Source of the DNA: DASULK01 sp036381835
GTDB taxonomy: Bacteria; Actinomycetota; Actinomycetes; Mycobacteriales; Micromonosporaceae
Direction of reading: 5' to 3'
Assembly: GCA_036381835.1 (NCBI GenBank)
Contig: DASVCA010000013.1
Coordinates: forward strand, 1 to 61,156
DNA length: 61,156 bases
Numbering within the stretch: position 1 is the stretch's first letter; every line of letters begins with the position of its first letter. This document shows, in pieces, positions 16,374-25,244 of this stretch. The notes beneath the pieces are model-generated. The model was not told the DNA's origin and did not search any database. It saw only the letters and a list, made by a program, of their open reading frames with translations. The translations under genes and the position numbers were made by a program.

Positions 16374-17681
16374 GTGGCCAAGACTACGGTGAGCCGACCC
16401 CCGGTCCCCTGGACCGCGCCGACCGCTACCCGACCGGTCGCCACGACCGTGCGCCTGCCCGGCTCGAAGTCGCTGACCGCGCGGGCCCTGGTCCTCTCCG
16501 CGATCGCCGCCGGCCCATCGACCCTGCACCTGCCGCTGCGGGCCCGCGACACCGAGCTGATGGCGGCGGGGCTTCGGGCCCTGGGCGCGCACGTCTCCAC
16601 GGTGGACGACGATCGGTGGGTGGTCCGGCCCGGCCCCCTGCGCGGGCCCGCCGACGTCCACGTCGGGCTCGCCGGCACGGTCATGCGGTTCCTGCCCCCG
16701 GTCGCCGGGCTGGCCCACGGGCCGGTCACCTTCGACGGCGACCCGCGCGCCCGGGCCCGCCCGCTGCGCGCCCTCGTCGAAGGACTGCGCTCCCTCGGGG
16801 TGGCCGTCGACTCCGCCCCGGGCGGAGGGCTGCCGCTCACCGTGCACGGCACCGGCGGCGTCACCGGCGGGGAGGTCGTCATCGACGCCTCCGCCTCCAG
16901 CCAGTTCGTCTCCGGTCTGCTGCTCGCCGCGCCCCGCTTCACCCGTGGGGTGGTGGTCCGCCATGTCGGGCCGCCGATGCCCTCCGCACCGCACGTGCGG
17001 ATGACCGTACAGCTGCTGCGCGCCGCCGGTGGCGGGGTGGACGATTCGACCCCGAACGTCTGGGTGGTCGAGCCGGGCCGCCTGTCCGGCCGCGGCTGGG
17101 ACATCGAACCGGACCTGTCCGGCGCGGCCCCGTTCTTCGCCGCGGCCCTGATCACCGGCGGGCAGGTCACCCTGCTCGGCTGGCCGCGCAGCAGCGCGCA
17201 GCCGGTGGACCGGCTGCGCGCCCTGCTGCAGCAGATGGGTGGGGAGGTCACCCTCGGCACGGATGGGCTGACCGTGCGAGGCACCGGCAGGGTGCACGGG
17301 TTGGACGCGGATCTTTCCGACGTGAGCGAACTGACCCCCGTGCTCACCGCGCTCGCAGCGCTCGCCGAATCGCCGTCGAAACTACGCGGGATCGCCCACA
17401 TCCGCGGACATGAGACGGACCGGCTGACCGCGCTGGCCCGGGAGCTGACCGGGCTGGGCGCGGACATCACCGAGACCGCCGACGGGCTGGAGATCCGGCC
17501 GCGCCCGCTGCACGGCGGCCGCTTCGACACGTACGACGACCACCGGATGGCGCACGCGGCCGCGGTGCTCGGACTGGTCGTACCGGACATCCGGATCAGC
17601 GACATCGCATGCACCGCGAAGACCCTGCCCGAGTTCCCGGACCTGTGGTCGAGAATGGTTACCGGGGACAGCGCCGGCTGA
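16374..17681 (+). CDS. aroA: 3-phosphoshikimate 1-carboxyvinyltransferase (EPSP synthase)
   Basis: 435 aa; condenses shikimate-3-phosphate and PEP in aromatic amino acid synthesis. Signatures: LPGSKSLTARALVLSAIA near residue 25, LAGTVMRFLPP near residue 100, ASSQFVSGLLLAAPR and the C-terminal DTYDDHRMAHAAAVLGL with DIACTAKTLPEF. Start GTG 16374 is preceded by CAGACT, a weak -10-like hexamer 6 nt away, so it may be leaderless. Upstream of rsgA, as in mycobacteria. Confidence 0.96.
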   Translation: MAKTTVSRPPVPWTAPTATRPVATTVRLPGSKSLTARALVLSAIAAGPSTLHLPLRARDTELMAAGLRALGAHVSTVDDDRWVVRPGPLRGPADVHVGLAGTVMRFLPPVAGLAHGPVTFDGDPRARARPLRALVEGLRSLGVAVDSAPGGGLPLTVHGTGGVTGGEVVIDASASSQFVSGLLLAAPRFTRGVVVRHVGPPMPSAPHVRMTVQLLRAAGGGVDDSTPNVWVVEPGRLSGRGWDIEPDLSGAAPFFAAALITGGQVTLLGWPRSSAQPVDRLRALLQQMGGEVTLGTDGLTVRGTGRVHGLDADLSDVSELTPVLTALAALAESPSKLRGIAHIRGHETDRLTALARELTGLGADITETADGLEIRPRPLHGGRFDTYDDHRMAHAAAVLGLVVPDIRISDIACTAKTLPEFPDLWSRMVTGDSAG

Positions 17682-17769
17682 CCGGGTCAGCCGGCCGGAG
17701 CGGCAGCGCGGACGCTGCGGAGAGGAGCCGATCCTGGCGGTCAGGCGACGCGAGTACGACGAGGAGGAC

Positions 17770-18759
17770 GTGCGGATCAGACCCGGTCGTACCTCCCGTC
17801 CACGCACCCGCATCCGGCCACGGCACGAGAACGCGGTGGAAGGGTTCGTCATCGGTGTCGACCGGGGCCGGTACACCTGCGTGATCGCGGACGGCGACGC
17901 GCCGGTCACCGCCATGCGGGCCCGGGAGCTGGGCCGCCGCTCGGTCGTCGTCGGGGATCGGGTCGCGCTGGTGGGCGACACCTCCGGACGGCCCGGAACC
18001 CTGGCACGCATCGTCCGGATCGCCGAACGCACCTCGGTGCTGCGGCGCACCGCCGACGACGACGAGGCCACCCCCGAAGGCCGTCTCGAACGGGTGATCG
18101 TGGCCAACGCCGACCAGCTCGTGATCGTCAGCGCGCTGGCCGACCCACCGCCCCGCACCGGCTTCATCGACCGCTGCCTGGTCGCGGCGTACGACGCGGA
18201 CGTCGACCCCGTGCTGTGTCTGACCAAAGCCGATCTCGCCGCACCGGACGAGGTCCTCGGCTACTACGCGGAACTCGATCTGCCCCATCTGCTGGTCTCC
18301 CCGGGGTCGGACCTCGACGACGTGCGCCGGGCCCTGGCCGGGAAGATCTCCGTCCTGGTGGGGCACTCCGGTGTCGGCAAGTCCACGCTGGTCAACCGTC
18401 TGGTGCCGGGGGCCGCCCGGGCCGTGGGCGAGGTCAGCGCCATCGGCCGGGGCCGACACACCTCGACCAGCGCGGTCGCCCTGCGCCTGCCGCCGCTGCT
18501 CGACGTCGAAGACCCCGGCTGGATCATCGACACCCCGGGGGTGCGCAGCTTCGGGCTGGCCCACGTCTCGCCGGAGAGCCTGTTGCACGGCTTCCCCGAC
18601 CTGGTCGACGCGACCGCGGACTGCCCGCCCAACTGCGAGCACACCGCATCGTCGGTTGACTGCGCACTGGACGCGTGGGTCGCCGCCGGCCGCGCCGACC
18701 CGCGCCGACTGGCCTCGTACCGGCGGCTGCTCGCCTCACGCTCCGGCGACGTCGAGTGA
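17770..18759 (+). CDS. rsgA: Ribosome small-subunit GTPase RsgA
   Basis: 329 aa, circularly permuted GTPase for 30S maturation. OB-fold N-terminal domain (VVVGDRVALVGD), then G4 LTKADL, G1 GHSGVGKSTLVNRL, G3 DTPGVRSFG, and a C-terminal zinc motif with CPPNCEH near residue 290. A CTG at 17734 with AGGAG 6 nt upstream would add a sequence starting AVRRREYDEED; relatives carry a similar acidic N-terminus, so this rare start is plausible. aroA lies immediately upstream. Confidence 0.93.
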   Translation: MRIRPGRTSRPRTRIRPRHENAVEGFVIGVDRGRYTCVIADGDAPVTAMRARELGRRSVVVGDRVALVGDTSGRPGTLARIVRIAERTSVLRRTADDDEATPEGRLERVIVANADQLVIVSALADPPPRTGFIDRCLVAAYDADVDPVLCLTKADLAAPDEVLGYYAELDLPHLLVSPGSDLDDVRRALAGKISVLVGHSGVGKSTLVNRLVPGAARAVGEVSAIGRGRHTSTSAVALRLPPLLDVEDPGWIIDTPGVRSFGLAHVSPESLLHGFPDLVDATADCPPNCEHTASSVDCALDAWVAAGRADPRRLASYRRLLASRSGDVE

Positions 18760-18788
18760 GCCGTCCGCCGATTCCACCCGTCATCGGC

Positions 18789-18794
18789 TAGCTT
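18789..18794 (+). promoter_or_regulatory. Leaderless-type -10 element
   Basis: TAGCTT ends 6 nt before ATG 18801 of hisN. Confidence 0.5.
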
Positions 18795-18800
18795 TCCCCC

Positions 18801-19598
18801 ATGACCCGGTACGCCGATGACCTGTCCCTGGCGCACGTGCTCGCCGACACCGCCGACTCGATCTCGATGGCCCGATTCCGCGCCCTGGACCTGCACGTGA
18901 CGGCGAAGCCGGACCTGACGCCCGTATCGGACGCGGACACCGCGGTCGAACAGGCGGTGCGCGCCACGCTGTCCCGGGCCCGGCCGCGCGACGCGGTGCT
19001 GGGCGAGGAGTTCGGTGCGTCCCCGGCCGGCAACGGCGACCGGCGGTGGGTGATCGACCCGATCGACGGGACCAAGAACTTCATCCGCGGCGTGCCGATC
19101 TGGGCCACCCTGATCGCTTTGATGGAAGGAGACCAGCCGGTGGTGGGGTTGGTCTCCGCGCCGGCGCTCGGCCGCCGCTGGTGGGCCGCCAGCGGGCACG
19201 GCGCCTTCGCCGGCCGGCACACCCGGGCGGCCACACCGATCAAGGTCTCCGGCGTCCGTCGCCTCGCCGACGCCAGCGTCTGCTACTCCTCGCTGCCCAG
19301 CTGGGAGGAGATCGGCCTGCTCGACCCGATGCTCGACCTGATGCGCGGTGCCTGGCGCACCCGGGCGTACGGGGATTTCTACGGATACATGCTGCTGGCC
19401 GAGGGGGCGCTCGAGGTGATGGTCGAACCGGAGTTGTCGCTGTGGGACATGGCCGCCCTGTATCCCGTGGTCACGGAAGCGGGCGGGGAGTTCACCGACC
19501 TGTCCGGCCGACGGGGGGTGCACGGCGGGAACGCGGTGGCCACCAACGGCGCCTTGCACGAGGACGTGCTCGCGCGGCTACACCGCGGGGACGGGTAG
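18801..19598 (+). CDS. hisN: Histidinol-phosphatase (inositol-monophosphatase fold)
   Basis: 265 aa. Metal-binding motifs GEEFG near residue 69, DPIDGTKNF near residue 87 and the second motif WDMAALYPVVTEAGG near residue 216. Closest in my memory to actinobacterial HisN, which removes phosphate from L-histidinol phosphate, rather than to SuhB-type inositol phosphatases (KPDLTPVSDAD and RRWWAASGHGAF are the HisN-like blocks). Leaderless start. Confidence 0.9.
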   Translation: MTRYADDLSLAHVLADTADSISMARFRALDLHVTAKPDLTPVSDADTAVEQAVRATLSRARPRDAVLGEEFGASPAGNGDRRWVIDPIDGTKNFIRGVPIWATLIALMEGDQPVVGLVSAPALGRRWWAASGHGAFAGRHTRAATPIKVSGVRRLADASVCYSSLPSWEEIGLLDPMLDLMRGAWRTRAYGDFYGYMLLAEGALEVMVEPELSLWDMAALYPVVTEAGGEFTDLSGRRGVHGGNAVATNGALHEDVLARLHRGDG

Positions 19599-19652
19599 GC
19601 GGCAAGGTCACGATCCACGCCGGTCACCCGTCCACGCCGCCGCGGCAGGTTC

Positions 19653-19658
19653 TATCCT
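19653..19658 (+). promoter_or_regulatory. Leaderless-type -10 element
   Basis: TATCCT ends 6 nt before GTG 19665. Confidence 0.5.
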
Positions 19659-19664
19659 CGCCGG

Positions 19665-20555
19665 GTGACGTCCTCCGGTTGGTGCTTCCTGGTCGCCATG
19701 ATCATCGGGTACGGGGTCGCCAACCTGCTCCAGTCGATCGCTGCGGCCCGCACCACGGTGCACCACACCTTCGACCCGGGGCTGCTGCTGAAGTTGGCGG
19801 GCCATCCGGCGTACGTGGCCGGCCTGGCCTTTCAGCTGCTCGGGTTCGTCATGGCCGTGCTCGCCCGTCGAGATCTTCCACTGTTCCTGGTGCAGGCGAG
19901 CGTCGCGGCCGGGCTCGGCGTGACCGCCTTACTCGGCGTTCTGCTGCTGAAATGGCGACTACCCGCCGCGGAGATCGCATTGTTGGGCCTGCTCGGCGGC
20001 GGGGTCGTCGCCCTGGTGCTCACCGCCCGCCCGGCACCGTCGCATCCGCTCGGCCCGGGCGGCACCGTCGCGCTCGCCGGCGCGCTCGGGCTGATCGCCG
20101 TGCTAGGGGTCTTCGCCGCCCGTCTGCGCGAGGTACGCGGCTCGGTGGTCCTGGGTAGCCTGGCGGGGCTGGCGTTCTCCTCGGCGGCGGTGGCCGCCCG
20201 GCCGCTGGCCCTCGTCCCGGCCGCCGAAGTCCTCCGCCACCCGCTGCTCTACCTGCTGGTCGCCCACTCCCTGGTCGGCCAGCTGCTGCTCGGTCTGGCC
20301 ATGCAGAAGGGTTCGACGACGGCCGCCGTGGCCGCCATGGACGCCGCCGGCGTGATACCCGCCGCGCTCATCGGGCTGATCCTGCTCGGCGATCAGATCC
20401 GGCCCGGCTGGGAATGGCTGGCGGTCGGCGGCTTGCTGGTCACCCTCGCCGCGGTGATCGGGCTGACCCGGTACGGCGAACCCCAGCACCATCTGCTGGC
20501 CGCCGCGGACAAGCCGGCTCAGGCGACGGCCGGGGCCGGCGCGACCCGCTCGTAG
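19665..20555 (+). CDS. DMT/EamA-like multispanning membrane protein
   Basis: 296 aa with nine or ten hydrophobic helices arranged as two similar halves, as in the drug/metabolite transporter superfamily. The end of the second half, AAVAAMDAAGVIPAALIGLILLGD, resembles EamA repeats. Substrate unknown. The last 37 nt overlap the convergent glycosyltransferase gene. Confidence 0.75.
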   Translation: MTSSGWCFLVAMIIGYGVANLLQSIAAARTTVHHTFDPGLLLKLAGHPAYVAGLAFQLLGFVMAVLARRDLPLFLVQASVAAGLGVTALLGVLLLKWRLPAAEIALLGLLGGGVVALVLTARPAPSHPLGPGGTVALAGALGLIAVLGVFAARLREVRGSVVLGSLAGLAFSSAAVAARPLALVPAAEVLRHPLLYLLVAHSLVGQLLLGLAMQKGSTTAAVAAMDAAGVIPAALIGLILLGDQIRPGWEWLAVGGLLVTLAAVIGLTRYGEPQHHLLAAADKPAQATAGAGATRS

Positions 20556-21709
20556 ACGCGCTCCAGCGCCGCGGCGGCCCGGTCCCAGGTGTAGCTGCAC
20601 CGCACCCGGTCCACGGCCGCGTGCCCGTAGGCGAACCGTTGCGCCTCGTCGGCGAGCAGGCGCCGCAGCGTGACGGCGAGCCCTCGCACGTCGCCCGGCG
20701 GCACCAGCCGGCCGGTGACCTCATCCACCACGACGTCGCCGACCGCGCCGAGGGCGTAACCGACCACCGGCACACCGCAGGCCATCGCCTCCAGCGGCAC
20801 CCGGCCGACGCAGGCGTAGTGGTAGGCGCAGGCGACCACGTCCGCAGACCGGTACCACGCCGCCATCTCCTCGTACGGCACCGACCCGATCAGCCGAACC
20901 CGGTCGCGGACGCCGACTCGTTCGGCGAGTTCGACCAACCGGCGGGCCTGCGAATGGTCGGCGAGCTCCTCGGGACGTGGACCGCCGATGATCACCAGTT
21001 CGGCGTCGGTGATCAGCCGCATGGCCTGGATCAGATCCTCATGCCCGCGCCCCGGCCCGAGCCCCGCCGGAGACAGGATCCGCTGCTGCCCGCCCCAATC
21101 CGCCGTCTCCCCCTCCGGCCGGAACCGTTCGATGTCCACGCCGACCGGCACCACCGTCACCGCGGCCCGTTCCAGGCCCATGCGGGTCAACTCCTCGACC
21201 TCGTCGGTGGACTGCGCGATCGCCGCGTCGATCACCCGGGTCAGCGCCCTCTCCAGCGGAATCCGCTGGTCCGGACCGTCGTAGCCGGTGCCGAGCCGGC
21301 GCGCCTGTTCGGCACCGAGCGAGTAGAAGGTCTGCACCACCGGGATACGGCTGCTGCGCACCGCGCTCGCGGCTACCAGTCCGCCCAGCCAGAAGGTTCC
21401 GTGCAGCACGTCGGGCGTCCACCCGGACGACCAGCGCTCGGCCAGCCAGTGGGCGAACTCGGGCACGTGCGGCACCAACGCGCCGCAAGCGGCGCGGCTG
21501 GGCGGTCCGATCGGAGCCCGTTCCACCAGGTACCCGTTCACCTCGACCAGCGCCGACGACTGCGGGTCGTCCCGCCGGTCGTACACCCGGACCTCGTGCC
21601 CGCGGGCGGCCAGCCGCGCGGCGACCTGTGCGACGTGATGCCGGGGTCCGACCGGGATGTCAGGTCGCTCGGGGGTGCTGCCGTGGGCACAGACAAGACC
21701 GACGCGCAT
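20519..21709 (-). CDS. GT4-family glycosyltransferase
   Basis: 396-aa GT-B enzyme. N-terminal acceptor domain (GPRHHVAQVAARLAARGHEVRVY), C-terminal donor domain with RILSPAGLGPGRGHEDLIQA, IIGGPRPEEL and the retaining EX7E motif in PLEAMACGVPVVGYALG. Transfers a nucleotide-activated sugar, probably to a cell-envelope or secondary-metabolite acceptor. ATG 21709 has GGAGG 7 nt upstream; the frame extends further but overlaps the divergent SDR promoter. Confidence 0.87.
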   Translation of the reverse strand: MRVGLVCAHGSTPERPDIPVGPRHHVAQVAARLAARGHEVRVYDRRDDPQSSALVEVNGYLVERAPIGPPSRAACGALVPHVPEFAHWLAERWSSGWTPDVLHGTFWLGGLVAASAVRSSRIPVVQTFYSLGAEQARRLGTGYDGPDQRIPLERALTRVIDAAIAQSTDEVEELTRMGLERAAVTVVPVGVDIERFRPEGETADWGGQQRILSPAGLGPGRGHEDLIQAMRLITDAELVIIGGPRPEELADHSQARRLVELAERVGVRDRVRLIGSVPYEEMAAWYRSADVVACAYHYACVGRVPLEAMACGVPVVGYALGAVGDVVVDEVTGRLVPPGDVRGLAVTLRRLLADEAQRFAYGHAAVDRVRCSYTWDRAAAALERVYERVAPAPAVA

Positions 21710-21836
21710 GTGCGTACCTCCGTCGGACACGGCGAACGGGCCTCGCACCGAGGCTGCCATTAACCGCCGGCCACCGAGCCGAAACCAGCCAACTTTCGCC
21801 GGCGTAACCGGGCCGGACGGCGGGTAGCCGAAGCCA

Positions 21837-22892
21837 ATGGGCATGACTCGCGCGCTCAACGAGTCGACGGTGGTGGTGACCGGGGCGTCCAGCGGCATCG
21901 GCGCGGCGACCGCGCTCTCCCTGGCCGAGCGGGACGCCGCCGTCGTGCTGGCCGGACGCGGGGAGAGCACGTTGCGGGCGGTCGCCGAGCGGTGCCGGCA
22001 GCTCGGTGGGCGGGCGCTGGTCGTGCCGACCGAGGTGGCCGACCCGATCGCGGTGGAGCGGCTGGCGACCCGGGCGGTGGCCGAGTTCGGTCGCATCGAC
22101 GCGTGGATCAACAACGCGGCCGTGGCGAGCGTGGGGCTGTTCGACGAGATCCCGGTGGCCGAGTTCCGTCGGATCGTGGAGGTCGACCTGCTCGGGGTCG
22201 CGTACGGGATGCGGGCGGCGTTGCCGTACCTGCGCACGGGCGGCGGCGGGGTACTGGTCAACGTCGCCTCGACGCTGGCCGAGGTGAGCATGCCTTACCA
22301 GGCGGCCTACACCGCCGCCAAGCACGCGGTACGGGGGTTGTCGGACACGCTGCGGCAGGAGCTGCGGATCACCGGCGACAAGGGGGTGGCGGTCTGCACT
22401 CTGCTTCCACCGGCCGTCGACACGCCCTACTACGGCCACTCGGCGAACCACACCGGCCGCCGGCTGCGCCCGCCGCCGCCGATCTACCCACCGGAGACGG
22501 TCGCGTACCGGATCGTCCGCTTGCTCCAGCGGCCGCGTCGGGAGGCGTACGTGACGTTGACGGCGCGCCTGCAGGCGTGGCAGTGGCGGCTCGCTCCCGG
22601 GCTGACCGAGCGGGCTCTCGGCCGTTACGCCGGCCGGGCCCAGTTCGTCCGGGAGCCCGCCCCGGACAGTTCGGGGAATCTGTTCCAACCGACCGCCGCA
22701 GCGCGCATCGAAGGCGGCTGGCATGGCCGCCGTCGGGCGCTGATCCGAACCCGGGTGATCGGGTTCCTCGCCGGCTCGGCGATCGGCGCGGTGGTCGCGG
22801 TCCTGCGGCGCCGCGGATTCCTGGTCTGGGGCGCATCGCCCGGGACCGGTTACCGCGCACGACAGCGGGTAGGGGTTCGACATGCGCGATGA
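21837..22892 (+). CDS. Short-chain dehydrogenase with C-terminal extension
   Basis: 351 aa. Classical SDR core: TGASSGIGAATA near residue 14, NNAA near residue 96, catalytic YTAAK (Tyr near 160). After about residue 250 there is a 100-residue extension with basic stretches and a hydrophobic helix (GFLAGSAIGAVVAVL), suggesting membrane association. Overlaps the next start by 11 nt. Substrate unknown. Confidence 0.88.
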   Translation: MGMTRALNESTVVVTGASSGIGAATALSLAERDAAVVLAGRGESTLRAVAERCRQLGGRALVVPTEVADPIAVERLATRAVAEFGRIDAWINNAAVASVGLFDEIPVAEFRRIVEVDLLGVAYGMRAALPYLRTGGGGVLVNVASTLAEVSMPYQAAYTAAKHAVRGLSDTLRQELRITGDKGVAVCTLLPPAVDTPYYGHSANHTGRRLRPPPPIYPPETVAYRIVRLLQRPRREAYVTLTARLQAWQWRLAPGLTERALGRYAGRAQFVREPAPDSSGNLFQPTAAARIEGGWHGRRRALIRTRVIGFLAGSAIGAVVAVLRRRGFLVWGASPGTGYRARQRVGVRHAR

Positions 22893-23454
22893 GGACTTCC
22901 CGAATCCGTGGTCCGACACCGAGGCCGAGGGCCTGCCGGACGTCGCCGACGACGATTCCGTCGCGGACGACAGCGTGCAGACCGGGCGTCAGGCGGACGG
23001 CCCGGAGCCGGCCCAGATCCCGGGGGACCGGGAGCCGGTCGCGGTCGACCGGTTCGGGACGACCGCGGAGGAGCAGCGACAAGGCGAGTCGCTCGACTAC
23101 AAGATCGCGCAACAGGTCCCGGACGTCGGACCGGACGACCGTCTGGGGGCGATGGCCGAGCCGGGGATGTTCGCCGAGGCCGACAGCGAGGAGGCCGCCG
23201 CCGAGGTGCAGCTGGCCTCGGACGTGCTGGGCGAGCAGCCCACGTCGGACCCCCGCTCGGCGGTGTCGATCTACGACCAGGGCGAACCGGACGGCACCAC
23301 CGGCACGACCATCGGGCGTTTGCTGGAACCGGACGCGGGCGCGCACACCGACGAGGAGACCGATTCGATCGCCGTTGACGCCGGGGCCGCCGGCGGCGGC
23401 GCCTCGGCCGAGGAGATGGCGATCCACGAAACCCAGCCGCCGGAGATGACCTGA
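22882..23454 (+). CDS. DUF5709-like acidic protein
   Basis: 190 aa, strongly acidic and low in hydrophobic residues. The block ESLDYKIAQQVPD and the DDRLGAMAEPGMF and EEMAIHE motifs are those I associate with the actinobacterial DUF5709 family; no function is known. Likely soluble and partly disordered. Overlaps the preceding SDR, so probably translated from the same message. Confidence 0.75.
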   Translation: MRDEDFPNPWSDTEAEGLPDVADDDSVADDSVQTGRQADGPEPAQIPGDREPVAVDRFGTTAEEQRQGESLDYKIAQQVPDVGPDDRLGAMAEPGMFAEADSEEAAAEVQLASDVLGEQPTSDPRSAVSIYDQGEPDGTTGTTIGRLLEPDAGAHTDEETDSIAVDAGAAGGGASAEEMAIHETQPPEMT

Positions 23455-23543
23455 TCTGCCGGAACACATCGGATGCGGGTTGTGCCGCCTGGGCATAGTG
23501 TTGAGGAAGCACACAGCATCCGAGCAGCAGTGGGCGGGACGGA

Positions 23544-24002
23544 GTGACCGAGGTACACCCCCGATCTGCGGATGCGGGCGTACCGGCCGGCGCGCTGCCC
23601 CTGCTCCGGAGGGTCTTCGACGCGAGCCAGGTGACCGAACTACGTCACCGCGTGGCCGTCCAGGTCGAGGCGGCGGGCCTGCGTGGGCAACGCCTCGACG
23701 ATTTCGTTCTCGCGGTCAACGAACTCATCACCAACGCGGTGCGGCACGGCGGCGGCTGCGGGCGGCTCCAGCTGTGGCGCGACGTGGAGGCCGTGGTCTG
23801 TGAGGTCTCCGACCACGGCCCGGGCATCAGCGAGAGCCGGTTGGACGATCCGCGGCGGCCGCCGCCGCACGCGGTGGGCGGCTGGGGCCTGTGGTTGATC
23901 CGCCAACTCGTGCGTGACGTCGCGGTACGGACCGGTCCGGCCGGCACCACCGTACGGATCAGCGCACGCGTCGACGGCGCTACGACCAGGTCCGACCGGT
24001 GA
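23544..24002 (+). CDS. RsbW-like ATP-binding protein (HATPase_c)
   Basis: 152 aa. Full GHKL signature: DFVLAVNELITNAVRHGGG (N box), VSDHGPGISES (G1) and GGWGLWLIRQL (G2). Typical of single-domain anti-sigma/anti-anti-sigma switch kinases of actinomycetes. The N box asparagine is intact, unlike the other RsbW-like protein in this window. No sigma or STAS partner is adjacent. Its 3' end overlaps purC by 23 nt tail to tail. Confidence 0.85.
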   Translation: MTEVHPRSADAGVPAGALPLLRRVFDASQVTELRHRVAVQVEAAGLRGQRLDDFVLAVNELITNAVRHGGGCGRLQLWRDVEAVVCEVSDHGPGISESRLDDPRRPPPHAVGGWGLWLIRQLVRDVAVRTGPAGTTVRISARVDGATTRSDR

Positions 24003-24813
24003 GCCGCTCGTAGATCTCGATGTAGCGACGGCGGGTCGCCTCGACTGTCTCGGCGGGGATCTCCGGTGCGGGCGGCTGCTTGTCCCAGCCGGTGCCCGCC
24101 GCCCAGTCCCGCACGTACTGTTTGTCGAAGGAGAACTGCGCCCGACCCGGCTGGTACGAGTCAGCCGGCCAGAACCGGGACGAGTCGGGGGTGAGCAGCT
24201 CGTCGGCGAGCAGCAGCTCCCCGTCCCGCGTCCAACCCAGCTCGATCTTGGTGTCGGCGACCAGGATCCCGCGTTCCGCGGCCAGTTCGGCGCCGCGCCG
24301 GTAGACGGCGAGGGTGATCTCCCGCAGTCGCTCGGCGGTGTCCCGCCCCACGACGTCGACCAGCTCGTCGAAGGTGATCGACTCGTCGTGCTGGCCGATG
24401 GCCGCCTTCGTGGTGGGGGTGAAGATCGGTTCGGGCAGCTTCGCCGCCTCCACCAGTCCGGAAGGGAGCGGTACCCCGCTGACGGAGCCGGTCTTCTGAT
24501 ACTCCTTCAGCCCGGATCCGGTCAGGTAGCCGCGCGCGATGCACTCGACCGGCAGCATCCGCAGCCGTCGGCAGCGGATCGCCCGCCCGGCGAACTCCGC
24601 CGGCACGTCGGTCGCCGAGATGACGTGGTTGGGTACCAGGTCGGCCAACTGTTCGAACCACCACACTGACAGAGCGGTGAGGATCCGACCTTTGTCGGGG
24701 ATCGGGGTGGGGAGCACGACGTCGTACACCGAGACCCGGTCGGAGGCGACCAGGATCAGATCCTCGCCGTCGGCGTAGACGTCCCTGACCTTGCCCGAAT
24801 GCAGCAGTTCCAC
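23980..24813 (-). CDS. purC: SAICAR synthetase
   Basis: 277 aa; ATP-dependent ligation of aspartate to CAIR in purine synthesis. Signatures: GKVRDVYADGEDLILVASDR near residue 7, LPVECIARGYLTGSG near residue 86, and LVDTKIELGW-type VADTKIELGWTRDGELLLADEL near residue 180 (metal and substrate site), followed by the DKQYVRDW block. Complete in length. Confidence 0.96.
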   Translation of the reverse strand: MELLHSGKVRDVYADGEDLILVASDRVSVYDVVLPTPIPDKGRILTALSVWWFEQLADLVPNHVISATDVPAEFAGRAIRCRRLRMLPVECIARGYLTGSGLKEYQKTGSVSGVPLPSGLVEAAKLPEPIFTPTTKAAIGQHDESITFDELVDVVGRDTAERLREITLAVYRRGAELAAERGILVADTKIELGWTRDGELLLADELLTPDSSRFWPADSYQPGRAQFSFDKQYVRDWAAGTGWDKQPPAPEIPAETVEATRRRYIEIYERLTGRTWS

Positions 24814-24825
24814 GGGGCTAGTACA

Positions 24826-25068
24826 TCATGAGCGCGGCGGACGGGATCTTCGCATCAGCACCAGGGCCACCACCCCGATGACGACGATGACGACCGCCAG
24901 GCAACACAGCCAGACGATTCCGCCGAGGATGCCGCCGCGGCGCCGCTGGGCGATGTCGGCGACGATCGGATCGGAGGTCGCCCACGCCGCGACGGGTACG
25001 AGGATCGTCAACGCCACGCCGGCGAGCACGGTGCCCAGCCGCGCCGGCCATTTTCCGAGTGAGGTCAT
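24826..25068 (-). CDS. Small two-helix membrane protein
   Basis: 80 aa with an N-terminal hydrophobic segment (about residues 10-28) that could be a signal or helix, a basic RRRGG loop and a second helix (GIVWLCCLAVVIVVIGVVALVL) before a basic tail. No recognised family. It is 12 nt upstream of purC on the same strand and may share its promoter. Confidence 0.6.
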   Translation of the reverse strand: MTSLGKWPARLGTVLAGVALTILVPVAAWATSDPIVADIAQRRRGGILGGIVWLCCLAVVIVVIGVVALVLMRRSRPPRS

Positions 25069-25244
25069 GCCCCCATCCTGTGGCCTGGGTACGGCCTAGC
25101 GCATCCCCTTCGGCGGACTCTGTGCCGATCCGCGGTCTTCGGCAATCCCCCTCACCGGCTGGAGTGCCTTGTTAGGCTCTGCGCGACCGCATCCCTATTT
25201 TGGTGATTTTTCCCTATCGCACTCATCGTCGAAGGTGTCCGCGA

